A stretch of DNA of 41,784 bases. It comes from Clostridia bacterium. Lineage in GTDB: Bacteria; Bacillota; Clostridia; UMGS1883. The stretch covers positions 1-41,784 of the forward strand of contig JAFQQD010000054.1 of the NCBI GenBank assembly GCA_017411435.1. Direction: 5' to 3'. Every line of letters starts with the position of its first letter. Position 1 is the first letter of the stretch. Shown piece after piece: positions 15,801 through 22,751 of the stretch. The notes under the pieces were generated by a model, which saw nothing but the letters and a program-made list of their open reading frames with translations, was not told where the DNA came from and ran no database searches. Position numbers and translations under genes: made by a program.

Positions 15801-16142
15801 CTATTCGGTTAATGTTTTGCCTGTTGATGCTTCAATGAGTTCGCATCCGCATGCCTGTAGTCTCGCAACATACTCTGCGAGTTCCTTTTCCTCTGCAGCG
15901 ATTTTACCTTTGGTAGAGGTAATCACGGTTTTGAACATGCCCTTCTCTGCATCAGCCATCAGTTTCTCGAAGTTCGGCTTCTGCTGCCGTGCCGTTCTGT
16001 CTTCGTCGATGTAAATGTTTTCGAGCTGCAAAGTCTTCTTGGCTGCAATGAATGTGAGAAGTTTCTTTGTTGCCGATTCCTTCTCTGTCTTGCTCACGCC
16101 CTGATTGAATCTCAGGTACGCTGCTGCTTTCCTCTTTGCCAT
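15801..16142 (-). CDS. Inactive resolvase-domain-like protein in the packaging module
   Basis: 113 aa, AGGAGG before the ATG. The whole protein aligns by eye with the N-terminal catalytic domain of serine recombinases: KAAAYLRF, then IYIDEDRTARQQKPNFEKLM, DAEKGMFKTVIT and ELAEYVARLQACGCELIEAS. However, the nucleophile position of the YxRxS motif is Asn (YLRFN), and the later SRxxR motif reads STKGK, so both catalytic arginines are missing. It has no DNA-binding or zinc domain. It lies alone between large terminase and portal. It should be unable to cut DNA and may have been adopted as a structural or regulatory factor in packaging. The fold call is fairly sure; the role is unknown. Confidence 0.8.
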   Translation of the reverse strand: MAKRKAAAYLRFNQGVSKTEKESATKKLLTFIAAKKTLQLENIYIDEDRTARQQKPNFEKLMADAEKGMFKTVITSTKGKIAAEEKELAEYVARLQACGCELIEASTGKTLTE

Positions 16143-16154
16143 TGTTGCCTCCTG

Positions 16155-17765
16155 CTATATAAACAAAATGCCGCGTTCATCGTATACGCTTTCGCCTGTA
16201 TCGTTACCGCAGCGGATTGCTCTATCGAGCGCCATGACGGTCGCAATTGCGCCGTCTATTTTTTCTGTGGATTTTTCCTTGTCGAGTTTGATGTTTCCTG
16301 CCGGGTCTGTCTTCGCGCAAACATTATCGAGCATCCAGCGAAGAACGGGATGTCCTCCGTGTGCAATTCGCTGCTCCAGCACCAGCTTCATTAGTTCCTT
16401 GGTCGGCGGCGACATGTCCTTGAATCCCTGTCCGAATGGCACGACTGTAAATCCCATACCTTCGAGATTCTGCACCATCTGAACGGCTCCCCATCGGTCG
16501 AATGCTATCTCTCGAATGTTGAACTTTTCGCCGAGTTTTTCGATGAACTTTTCGATGTATCCGTAGTGAACTACATTGCCTTCTGTCGTATAGAGGTAAC
16601 CTTCTCGCAGCCATATGTCGTATGGCACATGGTCGCGCCGTACTCTTAGGTCGACCGTCTCTTCTGGTATCCAGAAAAACGGAAGTACGATGTACCGTTC
16701 CGTTTCTTCTCTTGGTGGAAACACCAAAACGAATGCCGTAATGTCGCTGGTAGACGAGAGGTCAAGACCGCCGTAGCAAACACGGCCTGCCAGTTCGTCT
16801 TCGTCGACTGTGTAATCGCATTTGTCCCACTTCTCCATCGGCATCCAGCGCACCGACTGCTTCACCCACTGATTGAGCCTGAGCTGCCTGAATGAGTTTT
16901 CCTCTGCCGGGTTTTGTCTTGCCGACTCGCAGGCTGCCTTGACTTTATCTATACCTACTGTGATGCCGAGCGAAGGGTTTGCCTTTTTCCATACCTTCGG
17001 GTCTGTCCAGTCTTCGTCTTCGCCTGCGCTGTAAATCACAGGGTAAAAGGTCGAGTCGTATTTCCTGCCCTCGATGATGTCCTTTGCCTTCTGGTGTATT
17101 TCGTAGCATATCGAATGTGTGTCTGTGCCTGCTGTGGTTATGAGGAAGTAAAGCGGCTGCGCTCTTGCGTCGCCTGATCCCTTCGTCATAACATCGAACA
17201 GTTTTCTGTTCGGCTGCGCGTGCAGCTCATCGAATATTACTCCGTGAACATTGAAGCCATGCTTTGAATATGCCTCTGCCGATAACACCTGATAAAAGCT
17301 GCCGGTCTTGATGTAGGTAATTCTTCGCTGCGATGCGTTTATCTTGACGCGCTTTCCGAGTTGTGGGCTGTTCTTCACCATCGCTGCTGCAACATCGAAT
17401 ACGATAGAAGCCTGCTGCCTGTCCGATGCACAGCCATAAACCTCGGCGCGCGCTTCCCTGTCACCGCAGCAAAGCAAAAGTGCTATTGCTGCCGCCAGTT
17501 CCGACTTGCCCATCTTTTTCGGAATCTCTATGTATGCTGTATTGAACTGCCTGTAGCCGTTCTCTTTGACCGTTCCGAAAATGTCGCGGATGATCTGCTC
17601 CTGCCAGTCGATAAGTTCAAAAGGTTTTCCGTCCCAGGTGCCTTTGGTATGTGTTAATCGCTCTATGAAGTTTACCGCATGGTCGGCTTTTACCTTATCA
17701 TAGTGCGAGCCTTTTGCCATGAACTTTGTGGGGACATACTTTTTAAGTTTCCTCAGTGTCCTCAC
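16155..17765 (-). CDS. terL: Terminase large subunit
   Basis: 536 aa from a GTG at 17765, giving MRTLRKLKKYVPTKF, close to the usual start of this family. An ATG at 17720 is the alternative; neither has a strong ribosome site and coupling to the upstream gene is likely. The ATPase domain has Walker A EIPKKMGKSE and Walker B GVIFDELHAQ, with motif III around LITTAGTD. The C-terminal RNase-H-like nuclease begins at GGLDLSSTSDITAF (metal-binding Asp), with a further acidic site near IAFDRWGA. It cuts concatemers and pumps DNA into the head. It is separated from the small subunit gene by about 9.4 kb, unlike the usual adjacent pair. Confidence 0.95.
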   Translation of the reverse strand: MRTLRKLKKYVPTKFMAKGSHYDKVKADHAVNFIERLTHTKGTWDGKPFELIDWQEQIIRDIFGTVKENGYRQFNTAYIEIPKKMGKSELAAAIALLLCCGDREARAEVYGCASDRQQASIVFDVAAAMVKNSPQLGKRVKINASQRRITYIKTGSFYQVLSAEAYSKHGFNVHGVIFDELHAQPNRKLFDVMTKGSGDARAQPLYFLITTAGTDTHSICYEIHQKAKDIIEGRKYDSTFYPVIYSAGEDEDWTDPKVWKKANPSLGITVGIDKVKAACESARQNPAEENSFRQLRLNQWVKQSVRWMPMEKWDKCDYTVDEDELAGRVCYGGLDLSSTSDITAFVLVFPPREETERYIVLPFFWIPEETVDLRVRRDHVPYDIWLREGYLYTTEGNVVHYGYIEKFIEKLGEKFNIREIAFDRWGAVQMVQNLEGMGFTVVPFGQGFKDMSPPTKELMKLVLEQRIAHGGHPVLRWMLDNVCAKTDPAGNIKLDKEKSTEKIDGAIATVMALDRAIRCGNDTGESVYDERGILFI

Positions 17766-17913
17766 CTTCTTCGGTAGGTGCCTCTTCGTCGACCTCCTGC
17801 CACTGGTCGGCTGTCGATATTTCGTCGTTATAAAGATGGACGATGTGTCTTTTCTCATCGCCCTTCTGCATTGTTTTGCCTTCTGCTGCTACCAGCGTAA
17901 GTCTCTTATCCAT
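17743..17913 (-). CDS. Small acidic protein ahead of the large terminase (56 aa)
   Basis: 56 aa, beginning MDKRLTLVAAEGKTMQKGDE and ending in a very acidic tail (EVDEEAPTEEGEDTEET). Its ATG directly follows the TAA of the fibre gene, with AAGGGG upstream. Its end overlaps the inferred start of terL by 23 bases, suggesting coupling. The middle (KRHIVHLYNDEISTADQW) may form a small folded unit. No family is recognised. Confidence 0.65.
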   Translation of the reverse strand: MDKRLTLVAAEGKTMQKGDEKRHIVHLYNDEISTADQWQEVDEEAPTEEGEDTEET

Positions 17914-19320
17914 TTATATCATCCCCTTCATGCCGATATTCCATTGGACTTTTCCCCAACCTTGCTCGTCGTAACTATGCATTGCCGTTCCCTCGTAGTA
18001 CTCGTATGTATCAAATTCAGCAAACGGCTCAATTCCACGAAGATACAATGTATCTTCCATCATCTGTGCGCTTAGTTCGACGGTGTGCATGAAGTTGTCG
18101 CTGGAATAAATGAACTTGTACTGTGTTAAAATATCAGGGTTCATCGCTGTTGTCAAAACATCGTTGATGCTATCAAGCTTTACGCGTCCTGTGCCTCCTG
18201 CGTTCTGGTTGATGGCATAGACATCTCCGCGCTGCGTTATGAGGATTTCTCTGCGCGGCAATGTGATACCTTCTATCTGTGTCTGAACCCATGTCTTCGT
18301 TGCGAGTGTAGGCACGCTTAATTTTGCAAGACTGCCTAACTGTACGAAAGTGAAGTCTACGGGTGTCGCAGTATATGCCGATTGGATTTTGATTCTTCCG
18401 TTTTTATATATTTCCAGAAGATTGAAGCGCTTACTATCCGATGTTCCGTTGCCTATCGCGCAAATAATCTGTGAATTATTTACATAACCGTATCTGCCAA
18501 AAAACAATCCGCTTTCGGCACTGTACTCGATGAGATTGCGCTCTCCAGAAACGAGAAGCGCTCTGCCTGTCACATCGTTGTGTGTTCCGCAAATCATATT
18601 TGCGTTACCCATGTTTGTGTTGTAACCACCAAACATCGCCGTATAGTCGCCGTAGCACGTCGAGTCCTGATAGTCGGTGAAATACCAACTCTGCAAACGC
18701 GAACCGCACTGTTTGCCTGCTGCTGAAAAGGTGGCAGATAATGTACCGTTCTGGTGAAGAGAAATGTATCGCTCGTATCGATAGGTATTTTCGTATGCTG
18801 TCACTTTGCTCTGACTGCGAGTCTGATTTAGTATGGTATTTTGGTCTGTCGGTGTCCAATAGTCCACGCCGCGTCTGGGTGTATATCCATTGAATTCGCC
18901 TGCGTCTGCATCGTCGCGCACCGCCTGCGCGATGTCCTTTGTTTCCTCCGCAAGTTTAAGCAAATGCTCCAGTACCGTCGGCGAGTATCCGGGGTCTGAG
19001 GTGCCTTCCTTGTCAACGCCCTTCACGATAACCATAGGCACCGTCGTTGTGGTGAATGTCTTGTCGCCGTTCACTCCCATTGCGCCGACGCGAATCGTGC
19101 CTGCCTGCTCCAGAACTACGGGCGGTATAAAGCATCGGTCGCTTTCGTCGAGAGGAACATGTATTGTGCCTGCGATAGTTTCGAATACTGCAAGTCGCTG
19201 CAGCTCCTTCCACTCATCGTCGAACATAAAAACCGCGCTTACCGTGTTTACGCATCCGCTGGTGAGGCAATAGTTCTTTGCCATACAGTTGTTACGGTAA
19301 ACGCGAATTGAAATTTCCAT
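17914..19320 (-). CDS. BppU-like baseplate/receptor-binding fibre
   Basis: 468 aa. The N-terminal 100 residues (ISIRVYRNNCMAKNYCLTS, VSAVFMFDDEWKELQRLAVFE) resemble the BppU N-terminal domain that anchors fibres to lactococcal and clostridial phage baseplates. A short helix (about 118-140) leads to a beta-helical middle with Gly/Asn-rich turns, including the GNGTSDSKRFNLLEIYKNG segment seen near the end of trimeric phage fibres. The rest is strand-rich. It probably binds the host surface. It stands upstream of terL, far from the other tail genes, behind its own terminator and an AGGAGG site. Domain calls are by eye. Confidence 0.72.
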   Translation of the reverse strand: MEISIRVYRNNCMAKNYCLTSGCVNTVSAVFMFDDEWKELQRLAVFETIAGTIHVPLDESDRCFIPPVVLEQAGTIRVGAMGVNGDKTFTTTTVPMVIVKGVDKEGTSDPGYSPTVLEHLLKLAEETKDIAQAVRDDADAGEFNGYTPRRGVDYWTPTDQNTILNQTRSQSKVTAYENTYRYERYISLHQNGTLSATFSAAGKQCGSRLQSWYFTDYQDSTCYGDYTAMFGGYNTNMGNANMICGTHNDVTGRALLVSGERNLIEYSAESGLFFGRYGYVNNSQIICAIGNGTSDSKRFNLLEIYKNGRIKIQSAYTATPVDFTFVQLGSLAKLSVPTLATKTWVQTQIEGITLPRREILITQRGDVYAINQNAGGTGRVKLDSINDVLTTAMNPDILTQYKFIYSSDNFMHTVELSAQMMEDTLYLRGIEPFAEFDTYEYYEGTAMHSYDEQGWGKVQWNIGMKGMI

Positions 19321-19345
19321 AAGCCCTTGCCTCCTATTTTTGCAA

Positions 19346-19375
19346 TAAAAAGCGACAGCGCCTCGCGCTGCCGTC
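19346..19375 (-). terminator. Terminator before the fibre gene
   Basis: On the minus strand GGCAGCGC-GAG-GCGCTGTC forms an 8-bp stem (one G-U pair) followed by GCTTTTTATT. It ends the small-gene transcript 15 bases after the 68-aa gene and lies 26 bases before the fibre start. Structural genes beyond it need readthrough or antitermination. Confidence 0.75.
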
Positions 19376-19383
19376 CGTTGTAT

Positions 19384-19590
19384 TTACCTTGCTGTATCGA
19401 CGAGGTCAGCCACCTCGCCTATGATTTCGAGCGCTTCCTTGTAGCTGCTTGCTGCGAACACTCTGTCGCGTATGTCATTGTACTCTGCTATCCTGCGCTG
19501 CTTTCGCATCTCGCGCAGGAGTGCTGCGACTATCCAGAAGATGTTGCCTGTCTCGCCTTTGCTGTTGTACTCGATTACCGGTCTCTTCAT
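19384..19590 (-). CDS. Small unknown protein (68 aa)
   Basis: 68 aa. It has a hydrophobic helical stretch NIFWIVAALLREMRKQRRIA near the N-terminus, then an acidic helical C-terminus (YKEALEIIGEVADLVDTAR). GAGGGAGGG precedes the ATG. Its stop lies just ahead of the terminator. The mix suggests a small helical-bundle protein rather than a membrane protein. Family not recognised. Confidence 0.7.
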   Translation of the reverse strand: MKRPVIEYNSKGETGNIFWIVAALLREMRKQRRIAEYNDIRDRVFAASSYKEALEIIGEVADLVDTAR

Positions 19591-19604
19591 TGCTGCGCCC
19601 TCCC

Positions 19605-19826
19605 TCAGTTGTACTTTGCGATGAGGGCATCATATGCCTTCTTCGCTGCGCCTGTGGGTTTCTTTTCCCAGCCTCGGTCGTAGTTGCATACCATCTTGTC
19701 GCCTTCATTGATCTGCAGCTTCGAGATGCGACCGCCGTCGATGCCGAACTCCGAGCCTTCCTCGAAGTGCTTCATCCAGTACTTGTATGTCTTGGTGCCG
19801 ATTGTGATTTCGTTTACTGTCCACAT
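19605..19826 (-). CDS. Small unknown protein (73 aa)
   Basis: 73 aa from the ATG at 19826, chosen for AGGGAGGGCG upstream. Longer in-frame starts overlap the upstream gene and give Arg/Ser-rich noise. The protein (MWTVNEITIGTKTYKYWMKH, EFGIDGGRISKLQINEGDK, VCNYDRGWEKKPTG) looks like a compact beta-sheet fold. Similar short proteins recur in clostridial prophages, but no function is known to me. It forms an operon with the 91-aa and 68-aa genes on either side. Confidence 0.75.
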   Translation of the reverse strand: MWTVNEITIGTKTYKYWMKHFEEGSEFGIDGGRISKLQINEGDKMVCNYDRGWEKKPTGAAKKAYDALIAKYN

Positions 19827-19840
19827 TGTTTCGCCCTCCC

Positions 19841-20116
19841 TTATTCGTAGTCCGCTGCGGTTTTTGCGATTGCTGCTACCGCTTCGTCCGCGTCTTCGTA
19901 TACGCTGAGGTTGTAACTTATCTTGCCGTTCTTGGTTTCCTGTGCTACGAGTGCGCCGTCGAATCTTATCAGGACTCTGACTGTGAGTGTCTTCTTGCCC
20001 TTCTGCCACTCTTTTTCGTAGATGGTGTTCTGTGTGCCTTCTACTCTTTTGTAGCCGCGGGCTTCGAGTGTCGCTGCTGCGATTTCGTGTCTGGTCATTA
20101 CTCTGTTCTGTGTCAT
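19841..20116 (-). CDS. Small unknown protein, paralogue A (91 aa)
   Basis: 91 aa. It starts just downstream of promoter-like repeat R1. It is related to the 97-aa protein at 20569-20862: both share a T-x-x-E-I-x-A-A...G-(Y/F)-K start, an IYxKxW segment, a VRVLI/VRLWV strand and a final helix ending in a run of I/A before D-(Y/F)-E. The fold looks like a small alpha/beta unit. With the shared upstream repeats this points to a duplicated gene block. Function unknown. Confidence 0.78.
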   Translation of the reverse strand: MTQNRVMTRHEIAAATLEARGYKRVEGTQNTIYEKEWQKGKKTLTVRVLIRFDGALVAQETKNGKISYNLSVYEDADEAVAAIAKTAADYE

Positions 20117-20143
20117 TGTGGTGTCCTCTTTTCTTGTATTTGG

Positions 20144-20239
20144 TAAGTATATTAAGCCAGAATAAAGCGAGGAAGTCCAGAGAAATCGCTCGGAAAAACC
20201 ACAGAAGAACAGTGTATCAAACTGTGGAATATGAACAGT
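20144..20239 (-). promoter_or_regulatory. Repeated promoter-like element R1
   Basis: A 70-base block (20213-20144) is nearly identical to R2 and partly to R3. On the minus strand it contains a conserved TGGACT (20179-20174), a 17-base spacer and CTTAAT (20156-20151), plus an upstream conserved ACTGTTCTTCTGTGG. A second ACTGTTC lies 26 bases further upstream (20239-20233). It stands between a strong terminator and the 91-aa gene, so it should be a transcription start region. The extra upstream part can be read as YTVHIPQFDT, close to the end of the methyltransferase that abuts R2 (YTVHLTQIP), so R1 carries a relic of a duplicated gene end. Confidence 0.6.
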
Positions 20240-20241
20240 AT

Positions 20242-20279
20242 AAAAAAAGCGGTTGGCGCGTCTTCGCGCCTGCTCCGCT
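20242..20279 (-). terminator. Strong terminator after the 89-aa gene
   Basis: On the minus strand AGCGG-AGCA-GGCGCG-AAGA-CGCGCC-AA-CCGCT forms a two-part GC-rich stem followed by TTTTTTT. It lies 2 bases after the stop of the upstream gene. It separates that transcript from the R1-driven one. Confidence 0.88.
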
Positions 20280-20281
20280 GC

Positions 20282-20551
20282 TTAGTATTCACTTGCGTAT
20301 AGCACCGTCGTCGTAGGCTTCTTTGCCTTTGTGTCGTCGGTGATGATGTATATGCGGCCGCGCGATGTGTTGTACGCTGCGAGGATGCGTCCTCCGTACT
20401 TCTTTGCCATCGCGTTCATATAGATGTCGTCCTCTGTGAGGTCTCCCCAGTCGTCCTCTCGGTACTTCAGCACCGCGTATATCACTTCTCTTGCGAAGGT
20501 TGCGTCCATCTGTGTGTCTGCCATCAGGCTGCTGGTCATGTAGATTTCCAT
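20282..20551 (-). CDS. Small unknown protein (89 aa)
   Basis: 89 aa from the ATG at 20551, preceded by AGAGGAGG. The sequence (MEIYMTSSLMADTQMDATFA, REVIYAVLKYREDDWGDLTE, RILAAYNTSRGRIYIITDDT) suggests an alpha/beta fold with a central acidic loop. The pattern DDWGDLxxxDxxMNxxA is familiar from small clostridial phage and mobile-element proteins, but I cannot name the family or a function. It follows the 97-aa gene and ends at a terminator. Confidence 0.75.
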   Translation of the reverse strand: MEIYMTSSLMADTQMDATFAREVIYAVLKYREDDWGDLTEDDIYMNAMAKKYGGRILAAYNTSRGRIYIITDDTKAKKPTTTVLYASEY

Positions 20552-20568
20552 GTCTGCCTTGCCTCCTC

Positions 20569-20862
20569 TTATTCGAAGTCCGCGCATCTTGCGATCTCGC
20601 TGATTGCTCTCATCGCTCTCTTCACCGAGGAGTAGTCGCGGAGGTGATCCTCGCGTCTTCCGTTGCGGTATACATTTACGAGTGCGTATCCGTAACTCAC
20701 CCAGAGTCTAACCTCGAGGGTTTCTTCCATCTCGCCAACCCATGCGACCTGCGAGGTCTTTTTCCATGTCTTTGCGTAGATTGTTCTGCCGTCCTCTGTT
20801 ACTTTGTCTGCCTTGAAGCCGTTGGCTGCGAGGATTTCCTCTGCTGTCATTGTCTTTGCCAT
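20569..20862 (-). CDS. Small unknown protein, paralogue B (97 aa)
   Basis: 97 aa, first gene after promoter-like repeat R2. Related to the 91-aa protein at 19841-20116 (shared start, IYAKTWKK segment, strand LEVRLWVSYG, final helix AMRAISEIARCADFE). It differs by a central insertion rich in W, V and E. The two copies with nearly identical upstream DNA show a recent block duplication. Function unknown. Confidence 0.78.
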   Translation of the reverse strand: MAKTMTAEEILAANGFKADKVTEDGRTIYAKTWKKTSQVAWVGEMEETLEVRLWVSYGYALVNVYRNGRREDHLRDYSSVKRAMRAISEIARCADFE

Positions 20863-20891
20863 TGTCTGTGTCCTCTTTTCTTCGTTTTCTG

Positions 20892-20987
20892 TAAGTATAT
20901 TAAGCCAGAAAGAAACGAGGAAGTCCAGAGAAACCTCGCGGAAAAACCACAGAAGAACAGTTACGGAATTTGGGTAAGATGAACAGT
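20892..20987 (-). promoter_or_regulatory. Repeated promoter-like element R2
   Basis: The best-conserved partner of R1. TGGACT is at 20927-20922, then a 17-base spacer, then CTTAAT at 20904-20899, with ACTGTTCTTCTGTGG upstream (from 20961). The upstream end touches the methyltransferase stop codon. A second ACTGTTC box (20987-20981), again 26 bases further, lies inside the last codons of that gene. It probably drives the 97-aa and 89-aa genes. Confidence 0.6.
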
Positions 20988-22280
20988 GTATTCCTTGCCT
21001 TCACGCACCAGTGTTGCTGCCTGATTATCCGTGAATTTCAGCCATCGCTTCACGATAACATCCGCGTACTTCGGGTCAAGTTCCATCGTGTAGCACTTCC
21101 TGCCGAGCTGCTCGCATGTGATGAGTGTCGATCCGCTGCCTCCGAATGTATCCAGAACAATGTCGCCCTGTCGCGAGCTGTTCTTCACGAGCCTTGCCAA
21201 GAGTTTCAGCGGCTTCATCGTCGGATGCTCTGCGTTGCGCAGTGGCTTATGTTCGTCGAGGACGGTTGTCGAAGTCTTGTCGCTGAATACTTCCTTCAGC
21301 AGCTGGCGCATCTCTTCCTTCTTCATCTTGTCGATGTCGATGCGCTTGTCTTCAATGACCGTTGCCTGCGTCCTGTCGTCAACGAAGTAGTGTGCTGCGC
21401 CTTCCGTCCAACCGTATATGCAGGCTTCATGCTTCCACTGGTAGTCCTGATGTCCCATCGTGAATGCGTTCTTGTTCCATATAAGCATCTGTCGTACTTT
21501 GCCGAGGGATGCGTTGCAGCTCTCTCTGAATGCACCGTTCTCGGTCTCTGCATGCCATATGTAAAACGCTGCGCCTGCTTTCATGACCGCCTTCATGCAG
21601 CTGAATGCCGCCTTCAGGAATGCCTTGAACTTCTCCTCTGGCATGCTGTCGTTCTGTATAGTCAGTCCGTTGCTGCCCTCATATGCAACATTGTACGGCG
21701 GATCTGTTACGCAGAGGTCTGCTTCGGCTCCTGCCATGAGCTTGTCGACATCCTCCTGCTTCGTGCTATCACCGCAAAAGAGAACATGTTCTCCGAGCTG
21801 CCATCTGTCGCCTGCCTTGGTAAATGGCTCGACCTCTTCTGCAGCTGCTTCCGGTGCTGTGTCTTCCACGACCTCTGAGTCGTCGTCAAATAGGTCGCTC
21901 ATCTCTGCGACATCAAAGCCTGTGAGTGTCGCGTCGTATCCGCTGTCGCTCAAATCCTTCAAGAGTGCTGTGAGGAGAGGGACATCCCAATCGCCACCGA
22001 TCTTGTTCAGCGCGATGTTGAGTGCCTTCTCTTTTTGAATGTCGAGGTCCAGAACAACGCAATCGACTTCGGTATAACCGAGGTGCTTTAGTACCTTCAG
22101 TCGCTGGTGTCCTCCCACGACTGCACCTGTTCGGCTATTCCAAATGATTGGTTCCACATAACCGAACTCGATTATGCTGCGCTTGAGCTTCTCGAACTCT
22201 TCGTCTCCGGGCTGCAAATCTTTACGCGGATTGTACTCCTGCAAGAGTACCTTTTCCACGGGTATTTTTCTTATCTCCAT
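20961..22280 (-). CDS. ParB-domain DNA methyltransferase fusion (DPPY type)
   Basis: 439 aa. Residues 1-100 are a ParB/Srx-like domain (YNPRKDLQPGDEEFEKLKRS, GGHQRLKVL, NIALNKIGG). Residues about 150-430 are an N6/N4 DNA methyltransferase with the catalytic motif DPPY at 193-196 and the SAM-binding motif DTFGGSGST at 377-385, followed by ELDPKYADVIVKRW. DPPY favours N6-adenine methylation, though N4-cytosine is not excluded. There is no restriction partner, so it is an orphan modifier, perhaps for protection against host restriction. It is a paralogue of the protein at 25814-27127. GGAGAAAAT precedes the ATG. Confidence 0.93.
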   Translation of the reverse strand: MEIRKIPVEKVLLQEYNPRKDLQPGDEEFEKLKRSIIEFGYVEPIIWNSRTGAVVGGHQRLKVLKHLGYTEVDCVVLDLDIQKEKALNIALNKIGGDWDVPLLTALLKDLSDSGYDATLTGFDVAEMSDLFDDDSEVVEDTAPEAAAEEVEPFTKAGDRWQLGEHVLFCGDSTKQEDVDKLMAGAEADLCVTDPPYNVAYEGSNGLTIQNDSMPEEKFKAFLKAAFSCMKAVMKAGAAFYIWHAETENGAFRESCNASLGKVRQMLIWNKNAFTMGHQDYQWKHEACIYGWTEGAAHYFVDDRTQATVIEDKRIDIDKMKKEEMRQLLKEVFSDKTSTTVLDEHKPLRNAEHPTMKPLKLLARLVKNSSRQGDIVLDTFGGSGSTLITCEQLGRKCYTMELDPKYADVIVKRWLKFTDNQAATLVREGKEYTVHLTQIP

Positions 22281-22288
22281 ATTTTCTC

Positions 22289-22318
22289 CAAAAACGAGAA
22301 GGCTGCTGCAGCCTCCTC
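22289..22318 (-). terminator. Terminator between GGCT and methyltransferase genes
   Basis: On the minus strand GAGGAGGCTG-CAG-CAGCCTTCTC forms a 10-bp stem (one G-U) followed by GTTTTTGG. It starts 8 bases after the cyclotransferase stop. The methyltransferase ATG lies 9 bases beyond, so its expression depends on readthrough. Confidence 0.78.
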
Positions 22319-22325
22319 TTTGTGT

Positions 22326-22751
22326 TTATTTCATAAGTGCCAGCGTCTCTTCGATTGCTTTTCTCAGATGCGCTGTGTCGAGTCCGACATCGTTGTATCC
22401 GTCCTCGATTGTCTCGTAGTACGAGTATGCAGGAAGCGCCGGTCTGTCTCGGTTCATGATGTAGACCATTGCGTCGACTGCTTCGCCGTTCATCTCTACC
22501 GTCAGCGTTTCCTTGCGGTAGAGGCTGGGGTACCCTTCGTACCTGTCGAGTGCTTCTTCGCAGCGCTTGTCTATCTCCCATATGCCGACTGGCACTACCG
22601 CGCCTTCTCGCGGTACTATGGTTGCCACTCCGTTGAATAGCAGCTGGTATCCTTCCAGCATTGCAGTGCCGACAACCTTTGCTGTCGGGCACCGCCTTGC
22701 CATCTGTCCGAGGTTAAGGTTGCTTCCGTATGCCATGTACAGTTTCTTCAT
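22326..22751 (-). CDS. Gamma-glutamylcyclotransferase-like protein (AIG2/GGCT fold)
   Basis: 141 aa. It has the diagnostic YGSNLN turn (residues 8-13), the strand YQLLFNGVATIV and the catalytic-type Glu in DRYEGYP. It ends with a helix typical of the family. GGCT-like enzymes release gamma-glutamyl groups as 5-oxoproline. The start overlaps the amidoligase stop (TAATG), so the two are translationally coupled. That pairing is known from comparative studies of amidoligase operons, where the cyclotransferase is thought to undo or process gamma-glutamyl amide links. The actual substrate here is unknown. Confidence 0.9.
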   Translation of the reverse strand: MKKLYMAYGSNLNLGQMARRCPTAKVVGTAMLEGYQLLFNGVATIVPREGAVVPVGIWEIDKRCEEALDRYEGYPSLYRKETLTVEMNGEAVDAMVYIMNRDRPALPAYSYYETIEDGYNDVGLDTAHLRKAIEETLALMK

